From: Trogon surrucura
Taxonomy: Eukaryota > Chordata > Aves > Trogoniformes > Trogonidae
Direction of reading: 5' to 3'
Assembly (NCBI GenBank): GCA_020746105.1
Contig: CM036621.1
Location: 47,030,264 to 47,094,263, forward strand
DNA length: 64,000 bases
Part shown: positions 28,801-38,739 of the stretch, piece after piece
Layout of the letters: each line of letters starts with the position of its first letter
Numbering within the stretch: the first letter of the stretch is position 1
The notes under the pieces: model-generated
Seen by the model: only the letters and a program-made list of their open reading frames with translations
Told to the model about the DNA's origin: nothing
Database searches by the model: none
Position numbers and translations under genes: made by a program

Positions 28801-31800
28801 AGAAAAAAAATTAAAAAGAAAAAAATCAAGCTGGAAGCAAGCAGCTTAATCTAGAAAGTCAGCAGAAAAGAGAGATGTGCAACTCCATCCTGTGTGTCCC
28901 GTTACAGGAGAAGCAAGCTCAAGAGAGATCAGTTATGGCCCAAAGGAACTCTCTTCAGCTCCATCTTCCCCAAAAGCAGTAAGAGCATGCATTACCGGGA
29001 AGACACATGAGGATACAAGTACGCGGTTCCAACAGCCACCTCTCTCTGCCAAGCACAATCTCATGTGATCAGGAGAATTCAGATATGCAGAGTCCAGAAA
29101 AGAAACTGCTTATCAGATGTTCAAGAGGCACAGTCAGATGTGTCAGATGGCTCAAGTCAAGATATACCATGCTAGAGACATGACATTATACACACGGCCT
29201 CAGTCACGCTCTCACCAGATCAAATCCACGTCAAAACTTTCACTTCATGAGAGTAACTGCTGTTAAAGTATTTCATTGTTAAATGAGCAGAAATACAAAC
29301 AGGCAAAGCCATTAGCACAAACACTCAGTCCCTACCACAGCATGGGAAAAGTTATTTTCTGAAAAAAAGATTCCAATTACCTTTTTCTCTGTTTTATCTT
29401 TTCCATGTTCTCTTAAATGCTCTCCATCTTTTTCTCTGTCCCTTTGTCTGTCCCTTTCCCGATCTTTTCCTCTATCTTTGTCTTTCTCTCGTTCTCGGTC
29501 CTTAGCCTTATCTTTGTCTCTTCCTTTTAGTCTGTCCTTTTCTCTTCCTACTTCATTTTTTTTCTCTCTTTCTTGTCCTTTATCACTCTCCAGATGGTCT
29601 TCTCTTTCTGTGTCTTCTTTTCGCTTGTTTTTTTCTGTTTCTCTTCCTTGTTTGGTTGTTCTGCTTTTGTTTCTTTCCCTTTCCTCTTTTTCTCCTTCTT
29701 TAAAGGTGTCTCTTTCAGGGTCTTTGTGCCTCTCTTCATTACTCTTCTGTTTATCCCTTTCTTTCTCTCTTTCTTCCTTCTCTTTCAAATCTCCTTTGGG
29801 TCTTCTGTCTCTGCTTGAGCTTCTGTCTTTAATTTCAGCATCTCTTCTACCCTGAAAAAAAAGGAAAAAACTAAAAATTAATTCCAATGCACGACAGCTC
29901 TACGGTAACTCTCAGTTACTTCATGCGGACAAAAATGCAAGGTTAAAAAACAAACCAATCAAACCATAAAGAGTGGTAGCCCTTGTACCCCACAAAAGTT
30001 GCAAATGCCTACTTCTTTATTTCTAAGGCTTTGTTGTTCTTCTGTTTTGGATTCTCTGCTTTCTTTATCTCGAGATTTTGAGGATGGAGGTTTTCCTTTA
30101 ACATCAGCTTTTTCTCCAGCAAGGATTCTTTTTACAGCAACATCACTGGACAGCTGCAAGGAATAGAAAAACATCACTGAAATGAGTAAATTATTTCATT
30201 TAATATCTCCTTTCTTCCTAACTGTAATCACCATGACTTGGAGGGGGGTGTTTTTGTTGTATTTTAATAAAGCTTTTACTCCTACTCTTTTTTGAAACAT
30301 TTCTCAGCAGTAATAATGCTCTTTTATGTCAAACACCTCCTTGAAATTCTCATAATAATTTGATTATGTGTACCAGAGCTATATAAATACATGGTGCTTT
30401 CTATGTATCATAACACAATAGTAATTCCTATTTAACAACTTGAGGTTTTTTCAAAATGATAAAGTAAATGACTGTCAAAACCTTACACCACGTCTGTTAG
30501 ATAGGCTAAACATTCTTAAAACCACATGTTGTCATATTTGCTTCCACTGTTAGGCCACTCCACTTTCACCTAATACTTGTTCAATCAGCATCAGTCACTA
30601 AAGAAAACTACATTAAGAAGGACTTTCTAAACAATACACTGTCTAAAAAGCTTCTACATCTAGTTCATTTGTGAAGACACCAAGCAATTATTAATCAGAT
30701 CATTTAGACAGCAAGTTAATGACGTGTTTTCATGTCCAAGTGGCAAAGAGGTTGATTACGTTAACCAAAAAAAAAAAAAAAGAAAAAAGAAAAATCATCA
30801 CATTGTCGGGGAATTCTCCTTCCTGAAACAGGAACAGCTTAACATCATTAAAACTGATACTGCCCTGGGGGCTGACTCCTGATTCTCTCCTGGTTTGTAC
30901 GTGCAAAAATATGAATTCTTGTGGGTTTCACATTTGGACACAAACTTCTGCACATTAGCAACATTTGCCTGAACTACCTAACTCCAAGCAGTGTGCTTAG
31001 CTCAGCACTAGAAGTATTAAGCTAGAGACCGAAGAAAATCTTTTCCACAATGCACATGAAGCTTATGTTCACTATAAAAGCCAAGGGCTAATTATGTTAG
31101 CTCAATGTTAGCTTAATATCCTCTGGATATTAAATCTCATCACAACATTCTACAAAGCCTTCCATCATGCACATTTTCTAACTCGTCCAGTCCCTCCGCA
31201 TATGTTTATCCATTTCCCCCTTCCTGATCTCAAGCAACTCGTACAGAAGGAGCTCATGGCACTCATGACATAAATTTAAATGAGTAGATTATCAAAGATA
31301 ATGCACGCAAAACTTGCAGACAGCCTGTAAACACTGTAGTATTTCACAGCTAAATACACACAATTTCTTCACGCTCATTAATTCAAGACTTTTAGACGAT
31401 ACCCTTGTATTTCAAAAATCTCTCAACACCAAAAAAACCCAACTTTTAATGAAAAAATTATGTTAAGAATGCAACGAATATTTTAAGAATTGCCCCTGCA
31501 GTTATTTTTAACAAGGTAGCAAACTTCTCCTTTGCTGCATTTCCATATACAAAAAAAAAAGAAAAAAAAAAAGAAAAAAAGCAGCACATTGGAGAAAAAT
31601 TACTTGTACTTTGAAAAAAATTACTTTTATTACAGAATTAGAGATTTGACTGCAATTTTAAAGGAGATCTAGTCAAAGGTGGCAGCATCTGGTGATGTAA
31701 CTGATGAGTGCGCATCCAAAATTTTTAAAAGTTATAAAACTTTATATTCTTCTTCAAACCTAATAAATGTTATTAAATGGCTAATGAATAAGGTGAAAAA

Positions 31801-34800
31801 TACGGATCAGTATACATTAAAAGCACTTACATACCCGGAACATATTTGCATGGGGACATGGCTCAAATTCTCCTAAGCATCATGTACTATTTCTCTGTTG
31901 TTATTATTTTAAGTGGTGACCCAATATTTATGTTGTGTAATTAAAAACAGCAGATGAGCGTCAATAAAGTCCATTGCAAATAAGCTCAGGTGATACATCA
32001 CCATGTGTGTGACACCGCACCTTATTTAAGCAACACTTCCCGATTGCTTGAAGAAATTCATTGGTCTTTTCAGGTTCATGCCCAGCCACAACACGTGCTG
32101 GGTTTACTGACAGTGGCTCTCCTGTTACCATCACAACAGCATCAATCGCCTTCTGAAGGAAGCTGATTTTGGCATCTTTATCCTGGTGAAAGAGCAATTA
32201 AGAAATACTGCTGAGACTCCAAAATGATTCCACACATCACCTAAAGACTAGAAAGACTCTGACGGGAGGAACAGCTGCAGAAGGCATCTGTACTACAAGA
32301 GCAGCACAAGGTTTGTAAGGTCAGGAAAGAGGGCTGCCTCTGCATAATAGTTAGTTATTTCTGATTAATGGATAAACATTGAAATGGAATGACCAAAGGG
32401 AAAGTGAAACTTTGTCTTTTAAATCTGCTTATCATTTAGCTTCAGTACATTTTAAGACTGCTAGAAGGCTCTCAGCACTCTCTCTTCACAGGCTACACAT
32501 TAAAGAAGATAAAGTGTTGTTTAACAAATCATTCAAGTATTACCAAAAGCAACATTAAAGAGTTACAACAGGATTGTTGCAGCAGATATTGCTTAGAAGG
32601 ACAGTTCTTGATGCTAATATTTTTCAGCACAGAAGTCCCAAAGTTATGAGACTAATAGGGGTCTGAATTGGGTGACTTATGCTTGTACACATACTTTACA
32701 AAGCAGACTTAACAGCAAAAAAAGAAAACATACAAAAGATGGTGGGAAAGAGATACAGACACATATTTTTATCTCCACAATTACCAGATGTGTTTTAGTT
32801 TTGTAATTATACTTTACAAACAACTTTCTCCAAATGCCCTTCAGTAGAGATGATGGCTTTTGGTGATTAGGCAAAATCATGAGGAAAAAAAACAATGACA
32901 AAATAAACAAACTCCCACCAAGTAAAATTTTACTGGAGGGTTCCTGGTCCAGAGAATGAAATCATGGTGTGAAGCCTCTGCAGCTGCAGAATACTTGGGG
33001 TGAGGGGAAAAAAAGGGTTTTATTAATTAAGCATAATAAAATTCAAAGGAATATTTACCAGCCCAGCACAGAAGTTTACTCACTCATCCTTTACACTCAT
33101 GAATGGAGATAAAGTATTTTACTAGCCTACATGTGAGAAGAACTCTCTCTGTGAGAAGAATTCTGTATGCATGTCTTAATGGGTATCGGTTCGAAAAAAA
33201 ATAAAAAAACCAATCAAATTACCACATTCAAACTGGTAGCTGAAAAGTGATCCACTGCTGTTTCAGTTAATTCTGAGAAGAAACGGTTGTAATTATCCAG
33301 TACAACACCTGGTTTTGCACTGCACTTGCTACCTGAGTATCTCAGGTGCTCAGATCCAGAATGACCTGGATCAAATACGACAGACATACCAATGCAGAGG
33401 AAAGCAATAGAAGCCAGTTATTTCCTTGGCTGAGCAAGGCCAACACTGCTCACATGCACCTGGCAGTGCTACCTATTCCTGTGGCACTGAAGCTTAACAG
33501 AGCTGTTCATGCAGTATCTCAAGTCCCAGAGTCACTCTCCATAAACAAGAACTGGGTCCTGCTATAAGCACATAAACTGTAGTTAAATGCGTGGGAAGAC
33601 AGTCTCCAGAGTCAGGGTACTTCCCCAACTTCAGCTCTTCCAAATGGATTTGTCGTGGGTTGACCCTGGCCGGCCGCCAGGTACCCACACAGCCGCTCAC
33701 TCACTCCCCCCTTCACTACTGAACAGGGGGAGAAAATATCTCCAAGGGCTCAGGGTTTGAGATAAGGACAGGGAGATCACCCTCATTTACCGTCCCGGGC
33801 AAAACAGACTCAGTTTTGGGGAAATTAGGTACATTTATTAAAAGAACTAATCAGAGAGGAGTAGTGAGAAGTAAGAAAGAGCAAACAAATCTTAAACAGA
33901 ACACCTTCCCCCCATCCCTCCCTTCTTCCCGGGCTTAGCATCAATCCCGGTTTCTCCACCTCCTCCCCCTGAGCGGCGCAGGGGGACAGGGAATGGGGGC
34001 TGCGGTCAGTTCATCCGACGTTGGTTCCACCGCTTCTTCATTCCGGGGGAGGACTCTTCACTCTTCCCCAGGGCCACTGTGGGGTCCCTCTCACGGGAGA
34101 CAAGCTTCACGCTCTCTTCTCCGCGTGAGTCGTCCCACGAAGGGCAATTCATTACAAACTGCCCAACGCGAGACACCTCACGAGGGGCAGCCCACCCCTC
34201 GTGAGTCTGAGGCGCAGTCCTTCGGGGGAAACTGCTCCAGCGTGAGCCACCCGCAGCGTCCCAAAAGTCCCACCAGCCAACCTGCTCCAGCGTGGGCATT
34301 CCCTCTTCCACGGGCTACAGGTTCTGGCAGCAACTTGCTCTGACGTGGGCTCCCCACGGGCTACAGTCCCCTTTCAAGCATCCACCCACACGGCGTGGAG
34401 TCCTCGGTGGACATCTATGCGGTGATCCTCACAGTGGACTTCTGCACCTCGCCCATGGGCTGCAGGGGGACAACCCGCTTCACCATGGTCTTCACCACGG
34501 ACCCGGGGGACTCCTTCTGCTCCGGCGCCTGGAGCTCATCCTCCCCCCCCTCCTTCTTCACTGACCTTGGTGTCTGCACAGATTCTCACTCCTCCATCTC
34601 TGTGCCAGCTGTTAATGGCGCAGTTCTTTTTCCTGTTCTTAAATATGTTTTTCACAGAGGCGTTCCTCTCCTATCACCTTACTGATAGGCTCAGCCTTGG
34701 CCAGCGGCGGGTCCCTCTTTGTAGCCGGCTGGCATTGGCTCTATCAATCTTGGGGAGCTTCTCGCAGCTTCTTACAGAAGCCACCCTGCAGCTCCCCCCC

Positions 34801-37800
34801 CGCCGCCGAAATCTGGCCAGGCCAAACCAAAACAGGATTAAAACAAACAACTGCCACATGGCTGGGATTTTCAGATTGTCTCCATTAACATCAGGAGCAC
34901 TTCACCCTCACCAGTGCTCCCTGCATTCAAAAATAAAAAAGGAAAGGAAGGAAATACTACAATCTCCTTCTATTAAAATAGTTGTCCATCCTTCCAAGGA
35001 CATACGTAATCTATTATTTTAGGGAAGGAGACAGGACACTATTCTAAATCAAACACGTTTCCAAATAAAGACCCAAAATTTCCTCCTACATTGTCATAAT
35101 TTCCAGCAGTTACGTTATCAGCGTATTCTCTCCATATAAGAAATCCTCTTGAACTCAATGAACAATCTACAGCTCCCACCTGCGTCAGCAAAGAAAATTC
35201 TACCAAAATAGAAAGAAACATCTGAAACAGTGCTGAGAGTTTAAGAAAATATTTTTTACTGGGTAGATTTCAAGTGGTAGGATTTATTTCAAGTGGTAGG
35301 ACTTATGCATATGTAAATGAATATAAAGACTTTTTAGGTGTCCATATACATAAAGTTGATATGAAAGATTAAAAGAGTAAGCCTTTTATCAAATACTTCC
35401 ATTTATAAGGGAACAATTTTTTACTAGACCTAACAGGTGTGCAGACAGCAATATCATCCAGTGTAGCTGGTAGAAGAGGCGTATTTGTTTCAGAGAAGTC
35501 CTAACAATCAAGGAATCCTCATGTTCTAAACTCCCCTCACATCTCTCTCCAACTGACTGCTACGAATATATACCCCTGAAACAAACCAGAACTCAGTGAC
35601 ATCCACATGCATGCTCTGCACACCAAATCTGGCTTGTGGGATGCTTCCAGCCTGCCTCACACATCTTACTGTGCAGGAAGAGGCGACCAGCTATCCAAGC
35701 CGAATGGATTATCCCAATGGTGGAGACATAAAAGGTACCACAGAAGAAATGGTGAGAATTTCGGGACCCCACTGCCGCTGTCCAGGTGGCAGAAGTGAGC
35801 TGAAACTAGAATCAAAGACAGCTGCTGCACGCATCCATGCATGATGCTGCGTAGCACGTGAAGGGATGTCCAGACCAGAAACCAGCCCCAGCCAACACAG
35901 TGGCTGGTCCACAAGCTTTGGGCTCTCCTAATTTCAGTCTATGCACCTCGTGATCTGCAGCAGCACAGCCAGCTGGCAAAGAGCACCTGTCAACTATTCC
36001 CAGCCCCTAGCAAGCAGACTGGGGACTACAGCACTGGGACTATTTCACAGTGGGTAGAAACCTCTTCATTTTTTCTGAAAGCAGCCTGCCCATTCCAAGT
36101 CGGCGCACCTACTGCCAGATCGTCACACCAGGTGAGCGTTGTCCCCTAGAGTTACATAGGGCAGAACATCCTCACGTAGAAATATATAGTTCTTTACTAC
36201 ATGGACTCCAGTTGCTGCTCTTCGAACTCCAGCTTTCTGTGGATAATTTTGGTCTCCACATAAAGATTACTCCCCTGATTTCCTACAGCTCCACTGAGCC
36301 ATCTTTTTCCTTACCAATGTTTTGAGAAGAAGAACACAAGCTAGAGGCATTTTCCCCTATGCTACAGCATTTTGACCTCCTCTGCCTGAAGTCTTGATAA
36401 CCCTGATCTCATAGACTGTGAAAGAAATTCTCAGAGAGCTACTCAAGATTGGTGGAACTTCACAGCTATTGCAGTATATAGATACAAAGAAAGACCTACT
36501 CAGGAGCTGCTAAGAAATCTGCTTTTTTTTGATCCATAAATAAAACGCACTGTGCTCTCCCAAGAAAAGGCAGCATGTGCTAATCTGCTCTTCACCACAG
36601 AGCCCACTGACAAGCTTCAACAGGGACAGCACCAACAAAACCAACAATACATTGTATAACTAACTTAGGTTTTAGTTACCCCGACAACAGTAAGAACAAT
36701 CACAGAAATAAATGCACATATCAGACTGATAATTAGCTGCAAGAAGTGCATAAAACACCCATCCAGTTGGCTGTATGGATAACAAGCCAGGCTCAGAGAC
36801 CTTGTACTTTCAGTTGCTATGTGAAACAATCACCAACCAATGCAGCTGTGTAACTAACGACATACAAACACTGTGGTATTTGCCCTGAATAAACGACCAG
36901 TTCCCAGTCAAGCTGGTATTTGGAGAAGTCAGCATGAGCTCAGCAAAGCGGCAGACAGCAGAAGAGCAGGAAACAGAGACTAAGGTCGCCCTTGTACTTG
37001 AGAAAAGTGTTTTTCAGTAATAACACTAACCTCTTTCAGCAATCAGCCACTTGCACACTGTAATAAACCTCTTGAGGAATACATATACTAGACAAATGTT
37101 TTGACAAGTCGTGGGATATTAAGAATGTTTACTGTATACATAGGTGTATACGTTCCACTGAGAGACTACAGGACTCTTCAAAAAGCTGTATGTGGATTTC
37201 TAGTGTTTGTGGTTTATTATTAATGCCTAACTACCTAGTGAGGATATACCAAGCTGTAGCCCTATACTAGTACCAAAGCCATCTCGCTACACCATGATTC
37301 TTTCTACCTGTAATGCAACAGTATTTTGGAAACCTAGATCTGGTCATAGATTAACCCTCATTGTTTTGAGATCTTCATAGAAATAGGTCTCTCCACACAA
37401 CAGCTTGTTTGTGTCACATCCACAAATGAAATCTATAGGTGTTCATGCCATGTACTGCGTAATATAACCAACAGGCAACAGCTTTTACAATTTCTTCACA
37501 AAACTAAAGTGAGGTACTTGACACCAAATGCAGAAAAGATCAAAAAGTACCTTGAGGCAAATTTCAAAAAATGCTAATATTAAAGCTAAATAAATAGGGA
37601 AGTTTCATACGCACCTTAACATTACCTGATTTCAATTCGAAATCCGTGTAAAGTCCTTTCATAAAACCCGTCACTCTAATTACCTTCAAAACAAAAGGAG
37701 TGAGTTAACAACACTTCAAGGCCTCTGTTTAACAAAGCTTGCGTGGCAATAGGAAATATGTTGCCCTTATCTGCTTTCAGAGATGATACCTCTTTTAGAA

Positions 37801-38574
37801 CTATTTCTAGAGCAGACTCAGAGGTCTGCTGTGTCTCTGACCACACTCTGCAACAACGAGACTTAATCCTTGCTTACAGGTCCGGCCTCCATTCTTATTT
37901 AAAGACGAAAACCTTGAACAACCTCGATGACTGGTGCATCTGCGAGGTTCACAAGGCAAACACCAGCATATGCATTTCAAAGGCAGCTCCACATTATTCC
38001 CTTATGGACTTCTTTACATGTATATACAAAAACAGCAGCTCGGTGAACACAAAAAGTTAAGACTACTTTTTTTTTTTTTTTTTTTTTTAGATGCGAGGTG
38101 GGAAACCAAACCTACTAGCAGTTTTCACGAAAGATCAAACACAGAACAAACAGGAAAAAAGCCAGACCCCTCGCCTGGTCTTAACCCTAAATCCCCTGGG
38201 ATTCACTCACTACCCGAAAACCGCTGAGATTCACTCACTACCAGCCGCGTACGCCCCCCGCCTGCACCGCCCAGCCCCGAAGAGGTGACGCGGTCCCCCC
38301 TTCCAGCCAAGAGACCTCTCAGGGCCCCGGGGGTACCCCCCAGCCCCGCTCCCCCCTACTCCGCCCGCCAGAGGGCGGCCGAGCCCGCCGGTAGGCCCCG
38401 CCGTTGCCTGGCAACTGCGGAGCGGGGCCCGCAGGCCGCTTCCCTGCCCACCTCGGTGATCACGTCGTGCAGGAAGCGGAAGGGCGGCTTATTCAGCAGC
38501 TGGTCCGTCAGCGGCGGCTTGCGGATCACCCGGCCCAAGGACTCCTGCGTCCGCCGCACCACCGCCTCGTTCAT
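10694..38574 (-). CDS. TRAF3IP1: TRAF3IP1 (IFT54 / MIP-T3), split gene, 3' part outside the window
   Basis: This gene encodes an intraflagellar-transport complex B subunit that binds tubulin and, in known family members, IFT20, TRAF3 and DISC1; it acts at the cilium and on microtubules. The start [16 protein letters not shown] and the following three exons match the N-terminal CH-like microtubule-binding domain I remember from the human protein. A 157-codon exon then gives the lysine, glutamate, arginine and aspartate repeats typical of the middle region. Later exons carry [18 protein letters not shown] and [12 protein letters not shown], both conserved in the family. The exons give about 547 residues if the two candidate small exons are used; the human protein is about 690 residues, as I remember it. 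The C-terminal coiled coil that contacts IFT20 and TRAF3 was not found and probably lies beyond position 1. Identity is secure; the middle splice pattern is less so. Confidence 0.95.
11461..11544 (-). CDS. TRAF3IP1: TRAF3IP1 coding exon, RIPRP motif
   Basis: Eighty-four bases reading [20 protein letters not shown] then TEVLLPE. The [17 protein letters not shown] block is a signature of TRAF3IP1. The acceptor is ttgttattgcag and the donor AAAG|gtaagg. Confidence 0.96.
12277..12364 (-). CDS. TRAF3IP1: TRAF3IP1 coding exon, proline/glutamate linker
   Basis: Eighty-eight bases reading [20 protein letters not shown] then DLPPQPVQ, which matches the human segment around EVPETPEIPNELSSN. The acceptor is tgttctttaatag and the donor AAAG|gtttgt. 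Phase matches the exons on both sides. Confidence 0.9.
12866..12943 (+). mobile_element. CR1 LINE 3' tail, diverged
   Basis: GAGCAGGGCGTTGGACTGAC, then TGACCTCC and a final GGATTCTATGA match the CR1 3' end. Confidence 0.7.
16592..16690 (-). CDS. TRAF3IP1: TRAF3IP1 coding exon, acidic linker
   Basis: Ninety-nine bases reading [20 protein letters not shown] then [12 protein letters not shown]. The acceptor is gttttgttatag and the donor AAAG|gtaggg. The other frames hit stops, so the phase is fixed: two leading bases and one trailing. Confidence 0.85.
19933..20010 (-). CDS. TRAF3IP1: candidate basic exon of TRAF3IP1
   Basis: Seventy-eight bases reading [20 protein letters not shown] then LDKHV. 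The donor GTAG|gtaaga is strong; the acceptor tttcacatcag is moderate. Its phase (two leading bases, one trailing) fits exactly between the exons on either side and its length is a multiple of three, so it could be a constitutive or cassette exon. Its basic composition suits this region of the protein. Confidence 0.6.
21561..21636 (-). CDS. TRAF3IP1: TRAF3IP1 coding exon, serine/arginine linker
   Basis: Seventy-six bases reading [20 protein letters not shown] then RPGGE in the frame that joins correctly to the exon at 16592-16690. The [10 protein letters not shown] stretch resembles the human TTKTSKRRSK segment. The acceptor is a T/A run ending aaag and the donor is GAAG|gtaact. Confidence 0.8.
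22936..23014 (+). mobile_element. CR1 LINE 3' tail
   Basis: TTAGGTTAACAGTTGGACTC, then GATCTTAAGGGTC and AATAATTCTATG match the end of a CR1 subfamily. How far it extends to the left is unclear; 22590-22935 may be part of it or a separate insertion. Confidence 0.8.
25706..25724 (-). CDS. TRAF3IP1: candidate 19-nt microexon of TRAF3IP1
   Basis: Nineteen bases lie between a ctgcttatag acceptor and an ACAG|gtatgt donor. Used between the neighbouring exons it would add RKVAAEQ and restore the frame needed by the exon at 21561-21636. The evidence is only splice-site quality plus the exact phase fit; chance is quite possible. Confidence 0.35.
28141..28244 (-). CDS. TRAF3IP1: TRAF3IP1 coding exon 6
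   Basis: The frame reads [15 protein letters not shown], then [19 protein letters not shown], with a ttcttttcag acceptor and a CAAG|gtaaat donor. IKDSK resembles FKDSK at the matching place in the human protein as I remember it. The length of 104 nt leaves two extra bases, which does not fit the frame of the next strong exon (see findings). Confidence 0.85.
29381..29851 (-). CDS. TRAF3IP1: TRAF3IP1 coding exon 5, charged repeat exon
   Basis: One hundred and fifty-seven codons from [15 protein letters not shown] to GKDKTEKK. Nearly all residues are K, E, R or D in short repeats such as [17 protein letters not shown], predicted to be disordered or a single charged helix. This is the polybasic/acidic middle region of the family. 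The acceptor is a long T run plus cag and the donor is AAG|gtaatt. The purine-rich coding strand leaves long meaningless open frames on the other strand. Confidence 0.95.
30013..30153 (-). CDS. TRAF3IP1: TRAF3IP1 coding exon 4
   Basis: Forty-seven codons beginning [20 protein letters not shown], the helix that follows the CH-like domain, then a serine/lysine-rich linker. The acceptor is attccttgcag and the donor GAA|gtaggc; phase 0 at both ends. Confidence 0.95.
31551..31580. repeat. A-rich low-complexity tract
   Basis: Runs of 7 to 11 A broken by single G in TRAF3IP1 intron 3; purine-only on this strand. Confidence 0.85.
32021..32182 (-). CDS. TRAF3IP1: TRAF3IP1 coding exon 3
   Basis: Fifty-four codons starting [20 protein letters not shown] and ending GKCCLNK, the end of the N-terminal domain and strongly conserved in the family. 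The acceptor is ctttcaccag and the donor AAG|gtgcgg; both ends are phase 0. Confidence 0.96.
33646..33650. repeat. target-site duplication, left copy
   Basis: GGATT directly before the LTR equals GGATT directly after it. Five bases is the size expected for ERVL-group integration. Confidence 0.8.
33651..34834 (-). mobile_element. solo LTR of an avian ERVL-type endogenous retrovirus
   Basis: A 1,184-bp block starts TG and ends CA. Its text resembles a common avian ERVL LTR: in plus-strand reading it has the CACACAGCCGCTCACTCACT end and repeated CTCCAGCGTG blocks. AATAAA lies at 33834-33839 on the minus strand, so the LTR runs in the same direction as TRAF3IP1. No internal region or second LTR is seen, so it is a fossil left by recombination between two LTRs. 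It looks whole at both ends and is probably fairly young on the scale of bird evolution. Confidence 0.85.
34835..34839. repeat. target-site duplication, right copy
   Basis: GGATT follows the terminal CA of the LTR and matches the left copy exactly. Confidence 0.8.
37615..37683 (-). CDS. TRAF3IP1: TRAF3IP1 coding exon 2
   Basis: Twenty-three codons reading [20 protein letters not shown] then NVK, matching the CH-like domain. It is bounded by a ttttgaag acceptor and an AAG|gtgcgt donor, phase 0 at both ends. An internal gtaatg could act as an earlier donor, but family alignment favours the later one. Confidence 0.92.
38067..38088. repeat. T22 homopolymer
   Basis: Twenty-two T on the plus strand in TRAF3IP1 intron 1. 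It could be the poly(A) of a minus-strand retro-insert or simple slippage; no retro-insert body is recognised next to it. Confidence 0.9.
38403..38415. promoter_or_regulatory. X-box (RFX-binding type) in TRAF3IP1 intron 1
   Basis: GTTGCC-T-GGCAAC is a perfect palindrome of the two RFX half-sites with a one-base spacer. It lies 36 bases past the exon 1 donor. RFX factors drive ciliary genes through such X-boxes, which fits an IFT gene. Binding is inferred. Confidence 0.7.
38452..38574 (-). CDS. TRAF3IP1: TRAF3IP1 coding exon 1
   Basis: Forty-one codons from ATG to a GAG|gtgggc donor. The start at 38574 is chosen because family proteins begin MN(A/E)AVVRRTQE; G at -3 gives a fair Kozak context. 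The frame stays open upstream through a GCC repeat to another ATG at 38625. The exon sits inside the CpG-rich promoter region. Confidence 0.95.
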
Positions 38575-38625
38575 AGCGGCGGCGGCGGCGGCGGGAGGAC
38601 CGGCGGCTCCGCGCCTTCCCGGCAT
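38575..38625 (-). promoter_or_regulatory. in-frame upstream ATG and GCC repeat before the TRAF3IP1 start
   Basis: An ATG whose first base is 38625 (minus strand) lies 17 codons before the chosen start and stays in frame through [17 protein letters not shown]. The GCC repeat at about 38577-38594 encodes the alanines. It is either 5' UTR or a short N-terminal extension. Confidence 0.5.
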
Positions 38626-38649
38626 GCCGTGCGGCGCGGGGCGCCTCAC

Positions 38650-38661
38650 TGCGCAAGCGCA
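38650..38661. promoter_or_regulatory. NRF1-like palindrome
   Basis: TGCGCAAGCGCA fits the GCGCANGCGC core bound by NRF1, common in CpG-island promoters. It lies about 76 bases upstream of the chosen start codon. Confidence 0.6.
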
Positions 38662-38674
38662 GAGCCGGGGTAGG

Positions 38675-38707
38675 CGGTTGCTAGGCACAGCGCGGCCCTA
38701 GCAACCG
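38675..38707. promoter_or_regulatory. inverted repeat of RFX-like half-sites upstream of TRAF3IP1
   Basis: CGGTTGCTAGG (38675-38685) is repeated exactly in inverted form as CCTAGCAACCG (38697-38707) with an 11-base spacer. Each arm contains GTTGCTAG, close to an RFX half-site. It lies about 100-130 bases upstream of the start codon. Confidence 0.55.
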
Positions 38708-38739
38708 GCCCGCCCGGGGCCTGAGGGAGCAGGCCCTGG

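Larger units (their letters stand above)
30154..37614. other. TRAF3IP1 introns 2 and 3
   Basis: Apart from exon 3, the solo LTR and the A-rich tract, no feature is recognised. Open frames inside 33993-35022 belong to the LTR and are not genes. Confidence 0.55.
38230..38735. promoter_or_regulatory. CpG-rich promoter region of TRAF3IP1
   Basis: GC content and CpG density rise sharply here compared with the AT-rich flanks, and the first coding exon lies inside. No TATA box is evident. The region looks like a housekeeping-type CpG-island promoter. Confidence 0.8.

Noticed and set aside
29478-29855. 125-codon plus-strand open frame, S/L/F-rich, opposite TRAF3IP1 exon 5
   Set aside because: It is the mirror of the purine-rich charged-repeat exon, which contains almost no stop codons in reverse; it has no domain of its own.
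33993-34564. Open frames of 90-116 codons in GC-rich DNA
   Set aside because: They lie wholly inside the ERVL-type LTR, which is a non-coding repeat.
38686-38688. Apparent earlier start of TRAF3IP1 at 38688
   Set aside because: The codon is GTG, not ATG, and family proteins start at the MN(A/E)AVVRR methionine.
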